Positions 9,688-18,753 of a stretch of 64,000 nt of DNA are shown in pieces. The stretch spans positions 186,001-250,000 of the forward strand of contig NZ_JAPUBT010000004.1 in NCBI RefSeq assembly GCF_030397665.1, read 5' to 3'. The notes beneath the pieces are model-generated. The model made no database searches. It was not told the DNA's origin and saw only the letters and a program-made list of their open reading frames with translations. Made by a program: the position numbers and the translations under genes. How positions within the stretch are numbered: position 1 is the first letter of the stretch; every line of letters begins with the position of its first letter. The DNA is from Janthinobacterium sp. SUN073 (lineage in GTDB: Bacteria; Pseudomonadota; Gammaproteobacteria; Burkholderiales; Burkholderiaceae_D).

Positions 9688-10568
9688 CTCATCGCCTTTG
9701 CGCTGCGCGTTTCCAGGTACATCAGCGGCACGAGCACGGCCACGATGGTGGCCAGCATCATCATTGCCGATGCCGAGCCCAGGCCCAGCTGGCCGCGGGT
9801 GAAGGAAAACTGGTACATGAAGATGGCCGGCACGGACGACGAGTTGCCAGGTCCGCCAGCCGTCAGTGCGATGACCAGGTCGAAGCTCTTGATGGCGATA
9901 TGCGCCAGGATCAGCAGCACGCTGAAAAACACGGGACGCATGGCGGGAATCACGATGCGCCAGTAGATCGTCGGCAGCGATGCGCCATCGACTTGCGCCG
10001 CCTTGATGATTTCATCATCGATGCCGCGCAGGCCGGCCAGGAACAGCGCCATGACAAAGCCCGACGATTGCCACACGCCGGCGATCACCACCGTGTAGAT
10101 GGCCATGTCGGAGTTCACCAGCCAGTCGAAGGTGAACGAGGTCCAGCCCCAGTCGTGCATGACCTTTTCCAGGCCCAGGCTGGGATTGAGCATCCATTTC
10201 CAGGCGGTGCCGGTGACGATGAAGGACAGCGCCATCGGATACAGGTAGATGGCGCGCAGCGCGCCTTCGGCGCGGATTTTCTGGTCCAGCAGGATCGCCA
10301 GGAACAGGCCGATGGCGATGCTGCAACCGATGAACAGGACACCGAAGATGCCGAGGTTCTTGAGCGAGGTCCACCAGCGCTCATTGTCGAACAGCTCGAC
10401 GTATTGCACCAGGCCGGCGAACTCGTAGTTCGGCATCAGCCGCGATTCGGTCAGCGACAGCCAACCGGTCAAAAAGATAAAACCATAGACGAATAGCAGA
10501 CTGGCGATGAGCGTGGGGCCCAGCACCATCTGCGGTATCCATCGGTCGAATTGCTTGCGTATGGACAT
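9684..10568 (-). CDS. Carbohydrate ABC permease, MalF/GtsB type
   Basis: The 294-residue integral membrane protein has six helices and the EAA motif as DDEIIKAAQVDGASLPTIYWRIVIP. The ATG at 10568 is chosen because it follows AGTTCTC/CGGCTCTCCT-type upstream sequence with a GGAG-like site and gives the expected family length; the longer frame to 10877 covers the intergenic space and has no membrane features. It lies 113 bases after the binding-protein gene and overlaps the second permease by four bases. It forms half of the membrane channel of the sugar importer. Confidence 0.9.
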   Translation of the reverse strand: MSIRKQFDRWIPQMVLGPTLIASLLFVYGFIFLTGWLSLTESRLMPNYEFAGLVQYVELFDNERWWTSLKNLGIFGVLFIGCSIAIGLFLAILLDQKIRAEGALRAIYLYPMALSFIVTGTAWKWMLNPSLGLEKVMHDWGWTSFTFDWLVNSDMAIYTVVIAGVWQSSGFVMALFLAGLRGIDDEIIKAAQVDGASLPTIYWRIVIPAMRPVFFSVLLILAHIAIKSFDLVIALTAGGPGNSSSVPAIFMYQFSFTRGQLGLGSASAMMMLATIVAVLVPLMYLETRSAKAMR

Positions 10569-10681
10569 AGGAGAGCCGTAGAGAGAACTGCGTGTGGCGC
10601 CGGCCTGGAGGAACGCCAGGGCGGGCGCCTGCGATGCATGCGATGCAGCGGGCGCCGGCGGGAGTGCCGGCGCCGGCGTGA

Positions 10682-11935
10682 TTACTTCACCTTTGCCGCT
10701 TTGGCCAAGGCTGCAACCGCGTCTTTCGAGCTCATGTTGGTATTCATGAACTTGGCGATGACGTCGGTCACGGCGCCTTGCGTGGCCGATGGCAGCGCCA
10801 TGCCGTGCGCGAACGATGGCACCAGGCCGCCGGTCTTGTTGGTGGCGTCCATGTCTTCCATCGATTTCAGGGCGCAAGCGTCAAACTTGTCCTTGGAAAC
10901 GCCGGAACGCACGGGAATGGAACCCTTGTTCAGGTTGAAGATCGACTGGAACTTCGGATTCATGATGGCGTTGGCCAGGGCGATCTGCCCTTTCTTCGCA
11001 TTCGCATCCTTTTGCGTGAACATGGCAAACGAATCGATGTTGAAGGTGTAGGCCTTGTCCGTGCCAGGCGCTGCCACGCACAGGTAATCCTTGCCCGGCA
11101 CCTTGCCGGCAGCCGTGAACTCGCCCTTGGCCCAGTCGCCCATGAACTGGAAGCCGGCCTTGTTGTTGATGACCATGGCGGTGGCCAGGTTCCAGTCGCG
11201 GCCTGCCGCATCCTTGTCGATGTAGGTCTTCACCTTGCCCAGGGTGTCGAACACCTTGAGCATGGTCGGGCCGGTCAATTCCTTCTGGTCCAGCTTGAGG
11301 ATGGCCTTTTTGTAGAATTCCGTGCCGCCCACGCCCAGCGCGACGGATTCAAACACGGTGGCGTCCTGCCAAGGCTGGCCACCGTGGGCGATCGCGATGC
11401 CGCCCGATTTCTTGATTTTCTCGGCCGCGTCGAAGAATGCATCCCAGGTGGTCGGGGTGGTGGCCACGCCGGCTTTTTTCAGCACTTCCGGATTGACCCA
11501 CATCCAGTTGACGCGGTGGACGTTGACGGGAGCGGCAACGTAGTGGCCCTTGTATTTCATGATGTCGGCCACGACTTTCGGCAGCACGGCATCCCATTTG
11601 CCTGGAATGGCGGCATCATCGATATTGGCCAGCACGCCTTCCGCGCCCCACTCCTGGATCGATGGGCCCTTGATCTGGGCGGCCGTTGGCGGGTTGCCGG
11701 AAATGACGCGGGTTTTCAGAGCGGTCGCGGCGTTTTCGCCAGCGCCACCAGCCACGGCGAAGTCTTTCCAGCCGAAGCCGCTTTCCTTCACGATTTGCTG
11801 CAACTGGCCCACGGACTTCGCTTCGCCGCCGGAAGTCCAGTAGTGCAACACTTCCACGTCGGTCGCAAAGGCGCTGCCGGCAAATGCCAGGGTGGTCAGT
11901 GCGGCCAGTTGGGTAATCTTGAATTTCAGTTTCAT
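10682..11935 (-). CDS. Periplasmic glucose/mannose-type sugar-binding protein (GtsA-like)
   Basis: The 417-residue protein has a signal peptide (MKLKFKITQLAALTTLAF then AFA-T) and a type II binding fold (extracellular solute-binding family 1). The mature start VEVLHYWTSGGEAKSV and the GPSIQEWGAEGVLANID segment are typical of glucose-binding proteins of the GtsA group. The ATG at 11935 has AAGGAA seven bases upstream; the GTG six bases earlier has none. The neighbours (LamB porin, glucokinase and hexose-type kinases) support a glucose, mannose or gluco-oligosaccharide ligand. Maltodextrin is the main alternative because of the LamB-family porin. Confidence 0.85.
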   Translation of the reverse strand: MKLKFKITQLAALTTLAFAGSAFATDVEVLHYWTSGGEAKSVGQLQQIVKESGFGWKDFAVAGGAGENAATALKTRVISGNPPTAAQIKGPSIQEWGAEGVLANIDDAAIPGKWDAVLPKVVADIMKYKGHYVAAPVNVHRVNWMWVNPEVLKKAGVATTPTTWDAFFDAAEKIKKSGGIAIAHGGQPWQDATVFESVALGVGGTEFYKKAILKLDQKELTGPTMLKVFDTLGKVKTYIDKDAAGRDWNLATAMVINNKAGFQFMGDWAKGEFTAAGKVPGKDYLCVAAPGTDKAYTFNIDSFAMFTQKDANAKKGQIALANAIMNPKFQSIFNLNKGSIPVRSGVSKDKFDACALKSMEDMDATNKTGGLVPSFAHGMALPSATQGAVTDVIAKFMNTNMSSKDAVAALAKAAKVK

Positions 11936-12121
11936 CTCCACATTCCTTTTTTGATCAAGCTTTTAGGGGGCTTCGGCATACGGGGGCCGAAAAAGGTGAA
12001 ATCTGCGCCTGTACCGGCGCTCTTGTGCTCAGACCCGCTTGCAAACGGGCATCATCTTCAGTGAAAAGACGGCGCCGTGATCCATGACATGCTTACATTG
12101 TATTTATATCACGGGACGGCG

Positions 12122-12147
12122 CCAAAAACGCATCCGCGAAGGATGCG
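12122..12147 (-). terminator. Rho-independent terminator of the porin gene
   Basis: On the minus strand a 7-base stem (CGCATCC / GGATGCG, loop of five) is followed by GTTTTTGG, so the porin message probably ends here. This separates the porin from the sugar ABC operon, whose binding-protein gene starts 187 bases further on. Confidence 0.7.
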
Positions 12148-12203
12148 CCAGGTTGATCTGCATTACAAACGTCAATACTGAACAAAACCGTTTGGTTCGG
12201 TGT

Positions 12204-13517
12204 TTAGAACCAGGTTTCCACTTGGAAACCATACGACGTGCCGCTGGTATTGTTGTTGTAGATCGGGCCGCCGTTGTTCGACGCATTGACCGACGCGGTG
12301 GCCGCATCGTTCCATTTGCCGTAGGTGACAAAAGCACGCAGTTCAGGACGCGACCACAGGCCTGGGCCGGCCGAGATCGTCGGCGCGATGGTCAGCTTGG
12401 TCAGGCGCTTGGCCGGCAGGCCGCCCGCTTGCGTCACGCGGTCCGTGCCCAGTTCGCCCACCAGCTTGAAGTTGTCGGTGAATGCGTACACAGGGCGCAC
12501 GCCGACCGAGGTCCAGGTCGAGGAACCGTTGGCGTTCGACTCGTCTTTTTGCCACAGGGCGACGAATTCCATGCCGAAGTTAGCCATCGGCTGGATCGCC
12601 ATGTCATTGAAGATGCGCGTGCGCTTGACGTCCGAACCCAAACCGGTGTCGCCCGACGCGCCGAATTGCGCGCCCTTGCCCGTGCCAGGACCGACGCCGT
12701 ATTGCACGCCGAAGGTGTTGCCACCACCGAAGACTTTCGCTTGACGGTGGAATGCCGACAGCTGCCAGCCGTTATTGCGCTTGCCCAGGATGTCGTTGTC
12801 CTTGCCTTCGCCGATGATGTAGGTCGCGGCCAGGTCCAGGGTACCGTTTTCATTGACGGGAATCTCACCGTAGATGAAGTTCTGGCGCACGGCAGACTTG
12901 GTGCCCAGGTAGGCGTTCGGTACGCCGCTGCGCGTACCTTTGGCATCATCGTACTGGGTAACATCGTTGTCCTTGAAGAAGGCATACGAGAATTTACCGG
13001 GGCCCGCAGGAATGCGGTCCAGGCCTGCGCCCGTGCCGTTCATGTTGATGTACTGCAAGTCCAGCATGTGGATGTCAGGACGGTAGTAGAAGCGCTTACC
13101 GATCCAGGCCGTGCCGCCGTTGAGGAAATCGAGTCCCTGCGCTTCGACATAGGCCTTGACGATGCCCAGTTTATTGTCGCCGAAATCCGAGTTTGGCGCG
13201 TAGGCGTTGACCCAGATGGTGGCCAGGTAGTTCACGCCGCCGGACTTGGCGACGGACTTGGTGTAGCCGAATTCCGTGTAGGCGTCGCACTCATTGCCCA
13301 GACGGTACTTCATGGTATTGCCACCCAGGCCGAAGCAGCCTTGCGAACCGCCACCGCCCGAAGTATTGCTGCCGGCGCCGGCGCGCAGGTAACCGTGGAA
13401 GCCTTCGGAGTCGGATGGATACATTGGATCGGCGGCAGCGGAACCGCTGGCGATGGCTAAGACGATGGCAGCTGGCAGTGTCTTCAACACGGCCTTCAAC
13501 ATGGTGCGATGCAGCAT
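12204..13517 (-). CDS. lamB: LamB-family maltoporin/carbohydrate porin
   Basis: The 437-residue outer membrane protein has a signal peptide (cleavage near residue 30 after AAA-D). The mature start EGFHGYLRAG, an N-terminal cysteine loop (GCFGLGG...YRLGNECDAYTEFGY) and the C-terminal phenylalanine (VETWF) match LamB porins (PF02264). It would let sugars cross the outer membrane to the periplasmic binding protein encoded downstream. GGAGA lies six bases before the ATG at 13517. Its promoter region is shared with the divergent glucokinase-RpiR gene, suggesting joint control. The family is clear; whether maltodextrin, glucose or another sugar is preferred is not. Confidence 0.88.
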   Translation of the reverse strand: MLHRTMLKAVLKTLPAAIVLAIASGSAAADPMYPSDSEGFHGYLRAGAGSNTSGGGGSQGCFGLGGNTMKYRLGNECDAYTEFGYTKSVAKSGGVNYLATIWVNAYAPNSDFGDNKLGIVKAYVEAQGLDFLNGGTAWIGKRFYYRPDIHMLDLQYINMNGTGAGLDRIPAGPGKFSYAFFKDNDVTQYDDAKGTRSGVPNAYLGTKSAVRQNFIYGEIPVNENGTLDLAATYIIGEGKDNDILGKRNNGWQLSAFHRQAKVFGGGNTFGVQYGVGPGTGKGAQFGASGDTGLGSDVKRTRIFNDMAIQPMANFGMEFVALWQKDESNANGSSTWTSVGVRPVYAFTDNFKLVGELGTDRVTQAGGLPAKRLTKLTIAPTISAGPGLWSRPELRAFVTYGKWNDAATASVNASNNGGPIYNNNTSGTSYGFQVETWF

Positions 13518-13863
13518 GGTAAGTCTCCTCAGTAGTTATTTTTTATCTAGTCATTCGTGGCCGAATGTACTGGCCAGAATTCTTTCCAGCAGGGACATAG
13601 TAACTATACTACGAACAAATATCAACATATTATGTTGTAATCCTACGACTACTCTGCGACACTTTATTTGCGTACTGATGTGCGAGTTGACTGCCCTGTT
13701 TTTTTCCGCTGACGCCAGCGTTTCTGGCACTGTGGACAAGCATTTGCGCAGCTACCCTGCATTTTTCGGCACGCGGCACGTATACGAATTAAAATCCTTG
13801 GTTTTTGCCCATAACGACAGTGCGCCGCCACGACCGCGCACGCAAACGAGACTCAGCACCGCC
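13518..13863. promoter_or_regulatory. Divergent promoter region with two palindromes (porin / glucokinase-regulator)
   Basis: This 346-base gene-free stretch carries the promoters of the porin (leftward) and the glucokinase-RpiR fusion (rightward). It contains an inverted repeat TAGTA-N4-TACTA at 13598-13611 and a perfect one CAACATA-T-TATGTTG at 13623-13637. Both lie about 80-120 bases from the porin start and over 220 bases from the fusion gene start. The second half, 13640-13863, shows no feature I can name. HexR-like proteins bind short AT-rich palindromes, so the fusion protein or the LacI protein are candidate binders. Confidence 0.5.
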
Positions 13864-15777
13864 ATGAAAATTGATGAAAAAATGGAAGTAGCAGGCAGCG
13901 ATCCGGCGGAGCGTTTCAGTGAAGGGCCGCGTTTGCTGGCCGACATCGGCGGCACCAATGCCCGCTTCGTGCTCGAAACGCGCCAGGGCCACCTGGAAGC
14001 GGTGGCCGTGCTGCCCTGCGACGACTACGCTTCGCTGCTCGACGCCATCACCGCGTATATGGATAGCAGCGAAGCGCGTGCCGCCGGTTCGGCGCGGGTG
14101 CGCCATGCGGCCATCGCCATCGCCAATCCCATCGACGACGACAATATCCGCATGATGAACCATCACTGGTTCTTCTCGATCGAAGCGATGCGTGCCGCGC
14201 TGGGCCTCGACACGCTGCTGGTGGTGAACGACTTCACGGCGCTGGCCATGGCCCTGCCCTATCTGCGGCCCGACCAGCGCCTGCAGATCGGTGGCGGCAT
14301 GGCGCGTGCCGACAGCGTCATCGGCCTGCTCGGTTCCGGCACGGGCCTGGGCGTGTCGGGCATGATTCCCGCCGAAGACCGCTGGATCGCGCTGGGCAGC
14401 GAAGGGGGTCACGTCAGCTTCGCCCCCTGCGACCAGCGCGAGATGGACGTGCTGTCCTTCGCCTGGCGCGAACTGTCGCACGTCTCGGCCGAGCGCCTCG
14501 CCTCCGGGCGCGGACTGGAACTGATCTACCGCGCCCTGTCCGAGCGCGCAGGCAAACCCGATGCGCCGCCGCTGCTGGCGGCCGACATCACCAGCCGCGC
14601 CCTGAACAATGAATGCGACGTCTGCATCGAAGCGGTGGACTGCTTTTGCGCCATCCTCGGCTCCATCGCCGGCAACGTGGCCATGACGCTCGGTGCGCTG
14701 GGCGGCATCTATATAGGTGGGGGCATCGTGCCGCGCCTGGGTCCCCTGTTCGAACGGTCGCAATTTCGCGCCCGCTTCGAACAGAAGGGCCGCCTGAACG
14801 AGTACCTGGCGCAGATTCCCACCTTTCTGATCACGGCAGAACTGCCTACTTTTCTGGGCATCGCCGCCATCCTGGCGCAAAAGCTCAAGCGCGCCCATTC
14901 CGGCGCACCCGTACTCGAATCGGTGCGCCAGGCGCGCGGGCGCATGAGCCCATCGGAATGCAAGGTGGCAGACTGGGTGCTGAAGGAGCCGAACGCCATG
15001 CTCACCTTGCCGATCGCCGAAATCGCCCAGAGGGTAGGCGTGAGCCAGCCGACCGTGATGCGCTTTTGCCGCTCGATCGGCGTGCAGGGGCTGGCCGACT
15101 TCAAATTGAAGCTGGCGTCCGGCCTGACGGGCGGCGCCATCACGGTGGCGCACTGCCACGTGGAGATCTCGGACTCCGACGCGGAACTGGCGCGCAAGGT
15201 GCTGGGCAATAACGCCTCGGCCGCGCTGGCCCTGCGCGACATGCTCGACGTGAAGGCGCTGACGGCGGCCATCGAACTGCTGCGCGGCGCGCAGCGCGTG
15301 GAATTACTGGCCGTGGGCAGCGCCCGCGTGGTGGCCGACGACATGCAGCACAAGCTGCTCAACCTGGGTATCGTCAGCAGCTTCTTTGCCGATCCGCAGG
15401 CGCAGGAAATGAGCGCCGCCATGCTGAAACCAGGCGACGTGGCGCTGGTCATTTCGCGCTCGGGCGCCCTGCCCGAGCTGCTGCGCACCGTCAAGGTAGC
15501 GCAGGGCTGCGGCGCGCGCGTGCTGGCCATTACCGCCAGCGGCTCGCCGCTGGCCAAGCTGGCCGACGTGCTGCTGACCTTGAACCACCCGGAAGGCAAC
15601 CTCAATTTCGTGCCGATGATCGTGCGCCTGCTGCAGCTGATGATGCTCGATATCCTGTCCGTGGGCCTGGCGCGGCGCGACACGGCGCAGCGCACCAGCG
15701 CCGCCGAACTGGAAGAGGGTCAATTGCACGGCATGCGCATCAGCGGCAAGCTGAAATTCGGTGGTCACCTCGAATAA
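13864..15777 (+). CDS. glk: Bifunctional glucokinase / RpiR-family regulator
   Basis: The 637-residue fusion has two parts. Residues about 23-340 are a bacterial glucokinase (LLADIGGTNARF phosphate-binding motif, GSGTGLGVSG, and IGGGIVPR), which phosphorylates glucose to glucose 6-phosphate with ATP. Residues about 350-637 are an RpiR regulator with a helix-turn-helix (PIAEIAQRVGVSQPTVMRF near 382) and a SIS domain from about 480. The join is continuous, with no stop or frameshift. Fusions of this type are annotated in Burkholderia. The ATG at 13864 fits the family; the open frame from 13453 covers the upstream promoter. The kinase product may be the ligand of its own regulator half. Confidence 0.92.
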   Translation: MKIDEKMEVAGSDPAERFSEGPRLLADIGGTNARFVLETRQGHLEAVAVLPCDDYASLLDAITAYMDSSEARAAGSARVRHAAIAIANPIDDDNIRMMNHHWFFSIEAMRAALGLDTLLVVNDFTALAMALPYLRPDQRLQIGGGMARADSVIGLLGSGTGLGVSGMIPAEDRWIALGSEGGHVSFAPCDQREMDVLSFAWRELSHVSAERLASGRGLELIYRALSERAGKPDAPPLLAADITSRALNNECDVCIEAVDCFCAILGSIAGNVAMTLGALGGIYIGGGIVPRLGPLFERSQFRARFEQKGRLNEYLAQIPTFLITAELPTFLGIAAILAQKLKRAHSGAPVLESVRQARGRMSPSECKVADWVLKEPNAMLTLPIAEIAQRVGVSQPTVMRFCRSIGVQGLADFKLKLASGLTGGAITVAHCHVEISDSDAELARKVLGNNASAALALRDMLDVKALTAAIELLRGAQRVELLAVGSARVVADDMQHKLLNLGIVSSFFADPQAQEMSAAMLKPGDVALVISRSGALPELLRTVKVAQGCGARVLAITASGSPLAKLADVLLTLNHPEGNLNFVPMIVRLLQLMMLDILSVGLARRDTAQRTSAAELEEGQLHGMRISGKLKFGGHLE

Positions 15778-16846
15778 GGCGGCGCACGCCGCCCCCGCCT
15801 CCTCCGACGCCGCCAGCGGTGCCACCGTGCATGACGTGGCGCGCGTGGCCGGCGTGTCGGCCATGACGGTGTCGCGCGTCATCAACGGCCGCGCCAGCGT
15901 CAGCGCGGCCACGCGCGACAAGGTCGAGGCGGCGATCGCCAGCCTGCACTACCAGCCCAACCTGGCGGCCAGGGCGGCCCGCACGGGCACCTTGCGCATC
16001 GGCCTCTTGTACAGCAATCCCAGCGCCGCCTTCCTCAGCGAATTTTTAGTTGGCGCCATGGATCAATGCCGCCAGGGCGGTGGCCAGCTGCTGCTCGAAC
16101 GCTGCGAAGACCTGGATAGCCAGCGCGCCGGCATCGCCTGCCTGGTGGCGGCCGGCGTGGACGGCATCCTGGTGCCGCCGCCCCTGTGTGATTCGCCCGC
16201 AGTGCTGGCGCAGCTGAACCAGATGGGCATCCCCGCCATCGCCGTGGCCACGGCGCGCCCCTCGCCCGACGTGTCGGCCGTGCGCATCGACGACTACGAA
16301 GGCGCGCTGGCCATGACGCGCCACCTGCTCGCCCTGGGCCACCGCGACATCGGCTTCATCGAAGGCGATCCGGCGCACACGCCCGCCCTGCTGCGGCGCC
16401 AGGCTTTCGAGGACGCCATGCGCGAAGCGGGCTTGCAGGTGCCGCCGCACAGGGTGGCGCAAGGCTACTTTACGTATCGCTCGGGCCTGGACGCGGCACG
16501 CCAGTTGCTGGCGCAAACACCACGCCCCAGCGCCATCTTCGCCAGCAACGACGACATGGCCGCCGCCACCCTCGCCGTGGCGCACGGCATGGGCTTGCAG
16601 GTGCCTGCCGAATTGAGCGTGTGCGGCTTCGACGACACGCCCGTCGCCACCACCGTCTGGCCCGAGCTGACCACCATCCACCAGCCCATCGCCGACATGG
16701 CGCGCGCCGCCGTCAGCCTCGTCATCGACGAGATACGCCAGCGCCGCGCGGGAGAACCGGCACCCGCCACGCATCGCCTGATGGAATTTACCCTGGTCGA
16801 GCGGGCATCGTCGGGTGTGTATGCGCCGCTGGCGGCAAAGGGATAG
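15761..16846 (+). CDS. LacI-family transcriptional regulator
   Basis: The 361-residue protein has a LacI helix-turn-helix (ATVHDVARVAGVSAMTVSRV, about residues 21-40, then INGRASVS and YQPN hinge) and a periplasmic-binding-like sensor domain with FIEGDPAHTP and VCGFDDTPVATTVWPELTTI. It starts with GTG inside the end of the glucokinase-RpiR gene (17-base overlap), so translation is probably coupled. The likely targets are the sugar genes around it, including the PfkB-AGE operon, whose promoter carries a perfect 18-base LacI-type palindrome at 20912. The inducer is unknown. Confidence 0.9.
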   Translation: MVTSNKAAHAAPASSDAASGATVHDVARVAGVSAMTVSRVINGRASVSAATRDKVEAAIASLHYQPNLAARAARTGTLRIGLLYSNPSAAFLSEFLVGAMDQCRQGGGQLLLERCEDLDSQRAGIACLVAAGVDGILVPPPLCDSPAVLAQLNQMGIPAIAVATARPSPDVSAVRIDDYEGALAMTRHLLALGHRDIGFIEGDPAHTPALLRRQAFEDAMREAGLQVPPHRVAQGYFTYRSGLDAARQLLAQTPRPSAIFASNDDMAAATLAVAHGMGLQVPAELSVCGFDDTPVATTVWPELTTIHQPIADMARAAVSLVIDEIRQRRAGEPAPATHRLMEFTLVERASSGVYAPLAAKG

Positions 16847-16880
16847 CGCAGACCTTGACGCTGCCAGAACAGGCGAGGCC

Positions 16881-18521
16881 CTACAGCGCCTCGGTCAAGG
16901 CAGGGCTGCCGATCGAGGTGACGGCATAACCGTTGCGGCCAGCGCTTTTTGCCTGGTACAGCGCCGTATCGGCCGCCGTCAACAATGTCCCTGCCGTCGT
17001 ATCACCCTGGGCGCCGAACGCCAAGCCGACACTGGTGGTGACATGCAGACCGATACCGCCGCAATCAAAGTGCACGACCATCTCTTGCACGATTTTCTTG
17101 CCCAGTATCGCGAGCTCGGACTGATCCCTCAGTTGTTCAAAAATGATCACAAACTCGTCGCCGGCAAGGCGCGCCACCGTGTCCGATGCCCGGACGCAAG
17201 CTTTGAGCCGTTTGGCAAATTCAATCAACACCAGGTCGCCGATGCCATGCCCATAGGTGTCATTTATTTTTTTAAAATAATCGATATCCAGATAGGCCAG
17301 CGCCAGGCCCGTGCCAGCGCGCCGCGCGCGCGTCAATGCCGCGGCCAGCGCCTCGTCAAACATGCGCCTGTTGTGCAGGCCGGTCAGCATGTCAGTGCGC
17401 GCCAGAACAGCGAGGTTGCTCTCCGCAGCTTCCCTCTGCAGCGACAGCGCATAGAATGCACGGCTCAGTTTCCCGAACTCGTCTTTGCGGGCGATATCAA
17501 ACACCGCAATATCGGCATGGCCGGAGCGTATGTTCGCCACATGCCGGCCCAGATCGCCCAAGGGACGCAAGAGCAGCATCACCGCCAGCCAGCCGGCACA
17601 ACTTGCCAGCAAGGCGACACCTGACGAAGCAATGATGACTTGGGCATAAATATCGGTGATCGGCGTGAAGGCCTCGCTTTCAGGGTAGACGGCACCGATG
17701 ATCCAATCGGCCGCATGCAAATGCTTGTAGGTGATAATGGCCTGCACGCCCGGCTTGGTTTTACCCTGCATCCAGCCGTCAAAACCACGCAATGCTGCCA
17801 AGGTGGAAGGCATTGCGCCGCCCGTTTCATCATCCACCCGCTTCAGGACGCGCGCCGGGTCCGGATGGTGGAGTATCGTGCCGTCGTCGGTCAACATGAA
17901 CAGATAACCACTCTTGCCCGGCTTGAGCTGCTCCCACTGGCCAAAAAATGTCGGGCTTTGCAAATTGATACCGCCGGCGATCATATACAACAATTTGCCG
18001 GCTTCGTCATAGATCGGTTCGGTTACCAGCACAATGGGCTTGCCCGACAGCTGGCTCTTGAATGGACGCGATATCACGCCTTCCCTGAGTCTCACGGTAT
18101 CGATAAAATATTCACGCGCGGCGAAATTGAGCGTGCCGACCACGCGCCGGTCATTCATGCTGGCAATTAATTTTCCCGTAGCATCAAAGGCGACGAGATT
18201 GAAAAATTCCTCGCGCAGGCTTGGATGCTTTTCAATAAATGCCTGCATCCGCTGCGGATGTTCAACCACCTCCGCGGGTAGCCCTTCCGCCAGCACCCTG
18301 AGCAGTGCTTTCTTCGCATTCAAGTCGTCGTCGATATATGCCGCCGCACTGGTCAGCAAGGCATATTGCTGATTGCCGATGACGGAGACCATCTGCCCTT
18401 GCGCGACAGACAGCGATGTGAGCGCAACAGAACCCGTCGCGCACAGCACCAGCACGCCCACGAGCACCGTCATCTTGAATTTGAAACTCCTGGGATTGAA
18501 AAACTTCCAGATCTTATGCAT
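16881..18521 (-). CDS. Membrane diguanylate cyclase with periplasmic Cache sensor
   Basis: The 546-residue protein has a membrane helix at about 18-38, a periplasmic dCache-like sensor (about 40-290, with FNLVAFDATGKLIASM and a GYLFMLTDDGTILHHP segment), a second helix near 294-318, a HAMP-like linker and a C-terminal GGDEF domain (about 375-535). The signature is AGDEF at 453-457, a variant usually still active. RASD at 444-447, five residues upstream, is an inhibitory I-site, so product feedback is likely. It should make cyclic di-GMP in response to an extracellular ligand. The ATG at 18521 has GAAGGAAGG just upstream. It lies alone between two sugar genes, facing the LacI gene. Confidence 0.9.
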   Translation of the reverse strand: MHKIWKFFNPRSFKFKMTVLVGVLVLCATGSVALTSLSVAQGQMVSVIGNQQYALLTSAAAYIDDDLNAKKALLRVLAEGLPAEVVEHPQRMQAFIEKHPSLREEFFNLVAFDATGKLIASMNDRRVVGTLNFAAREYFIDTVRLREGVISRPFKSQLSGKPIVLVTEPIYDEAGKLLYMIAGGINLQSPTFFGQWEQLKPGKSGYLFMLTDDGTILHHPDPARVLKRVDDETGGAMPSTLAALRGFDGWMQGKTKPGVQAIITYKHLHAADWIIGAVYPESEAFTPITDIYAQVIIASSGVALLASCAGWLAVMLLLRPLGDLGRHVANIRSGHADIAVFDIARKDEFGKLSRAFYALSLQREAAESNLAVLARTDMLTGLHNRRMFDEALAAALTRARRAGTGLALAYLDIDYFKKINDTYGHGIGDLVLIEFAKRLKACVRASDTVARLAGDEFVIIFEQLRDQSELAILGKKIVQEMVVHFDCGGIGLHVTTSVGLAFGAQGDTTAGTLLTAADTALYQAKSAGRNGYAVTSIGSPALTEAL

Positions 18522-18753
18522 GCGGCCTTCCTTCTCAGCGCCCATGCTCTGTACAGCACACAGATCCGGCCAGATGGCGCCATGCGTGGCACTGGGAGGA
18601 ATGGCATATTTTTCAGCGAATGACCTGGAGCCTGGCCCCGCAGATGAATACCGTTCCCGGGACAGGCTCTTGACATGGAGAGAAAGCAAATCTTACGCCT
18701 ATTCTTGCAAGCAGGGCGCCCTGGCGCCGCTGAATACGCACACTTTACCCACA

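Noticed and set aside
13453-13863. Upstream extension of the glucokinase fusion
   Set aside because: It covers the divergent promoter region with palindromes; family length and start fit the ATG at 13864.
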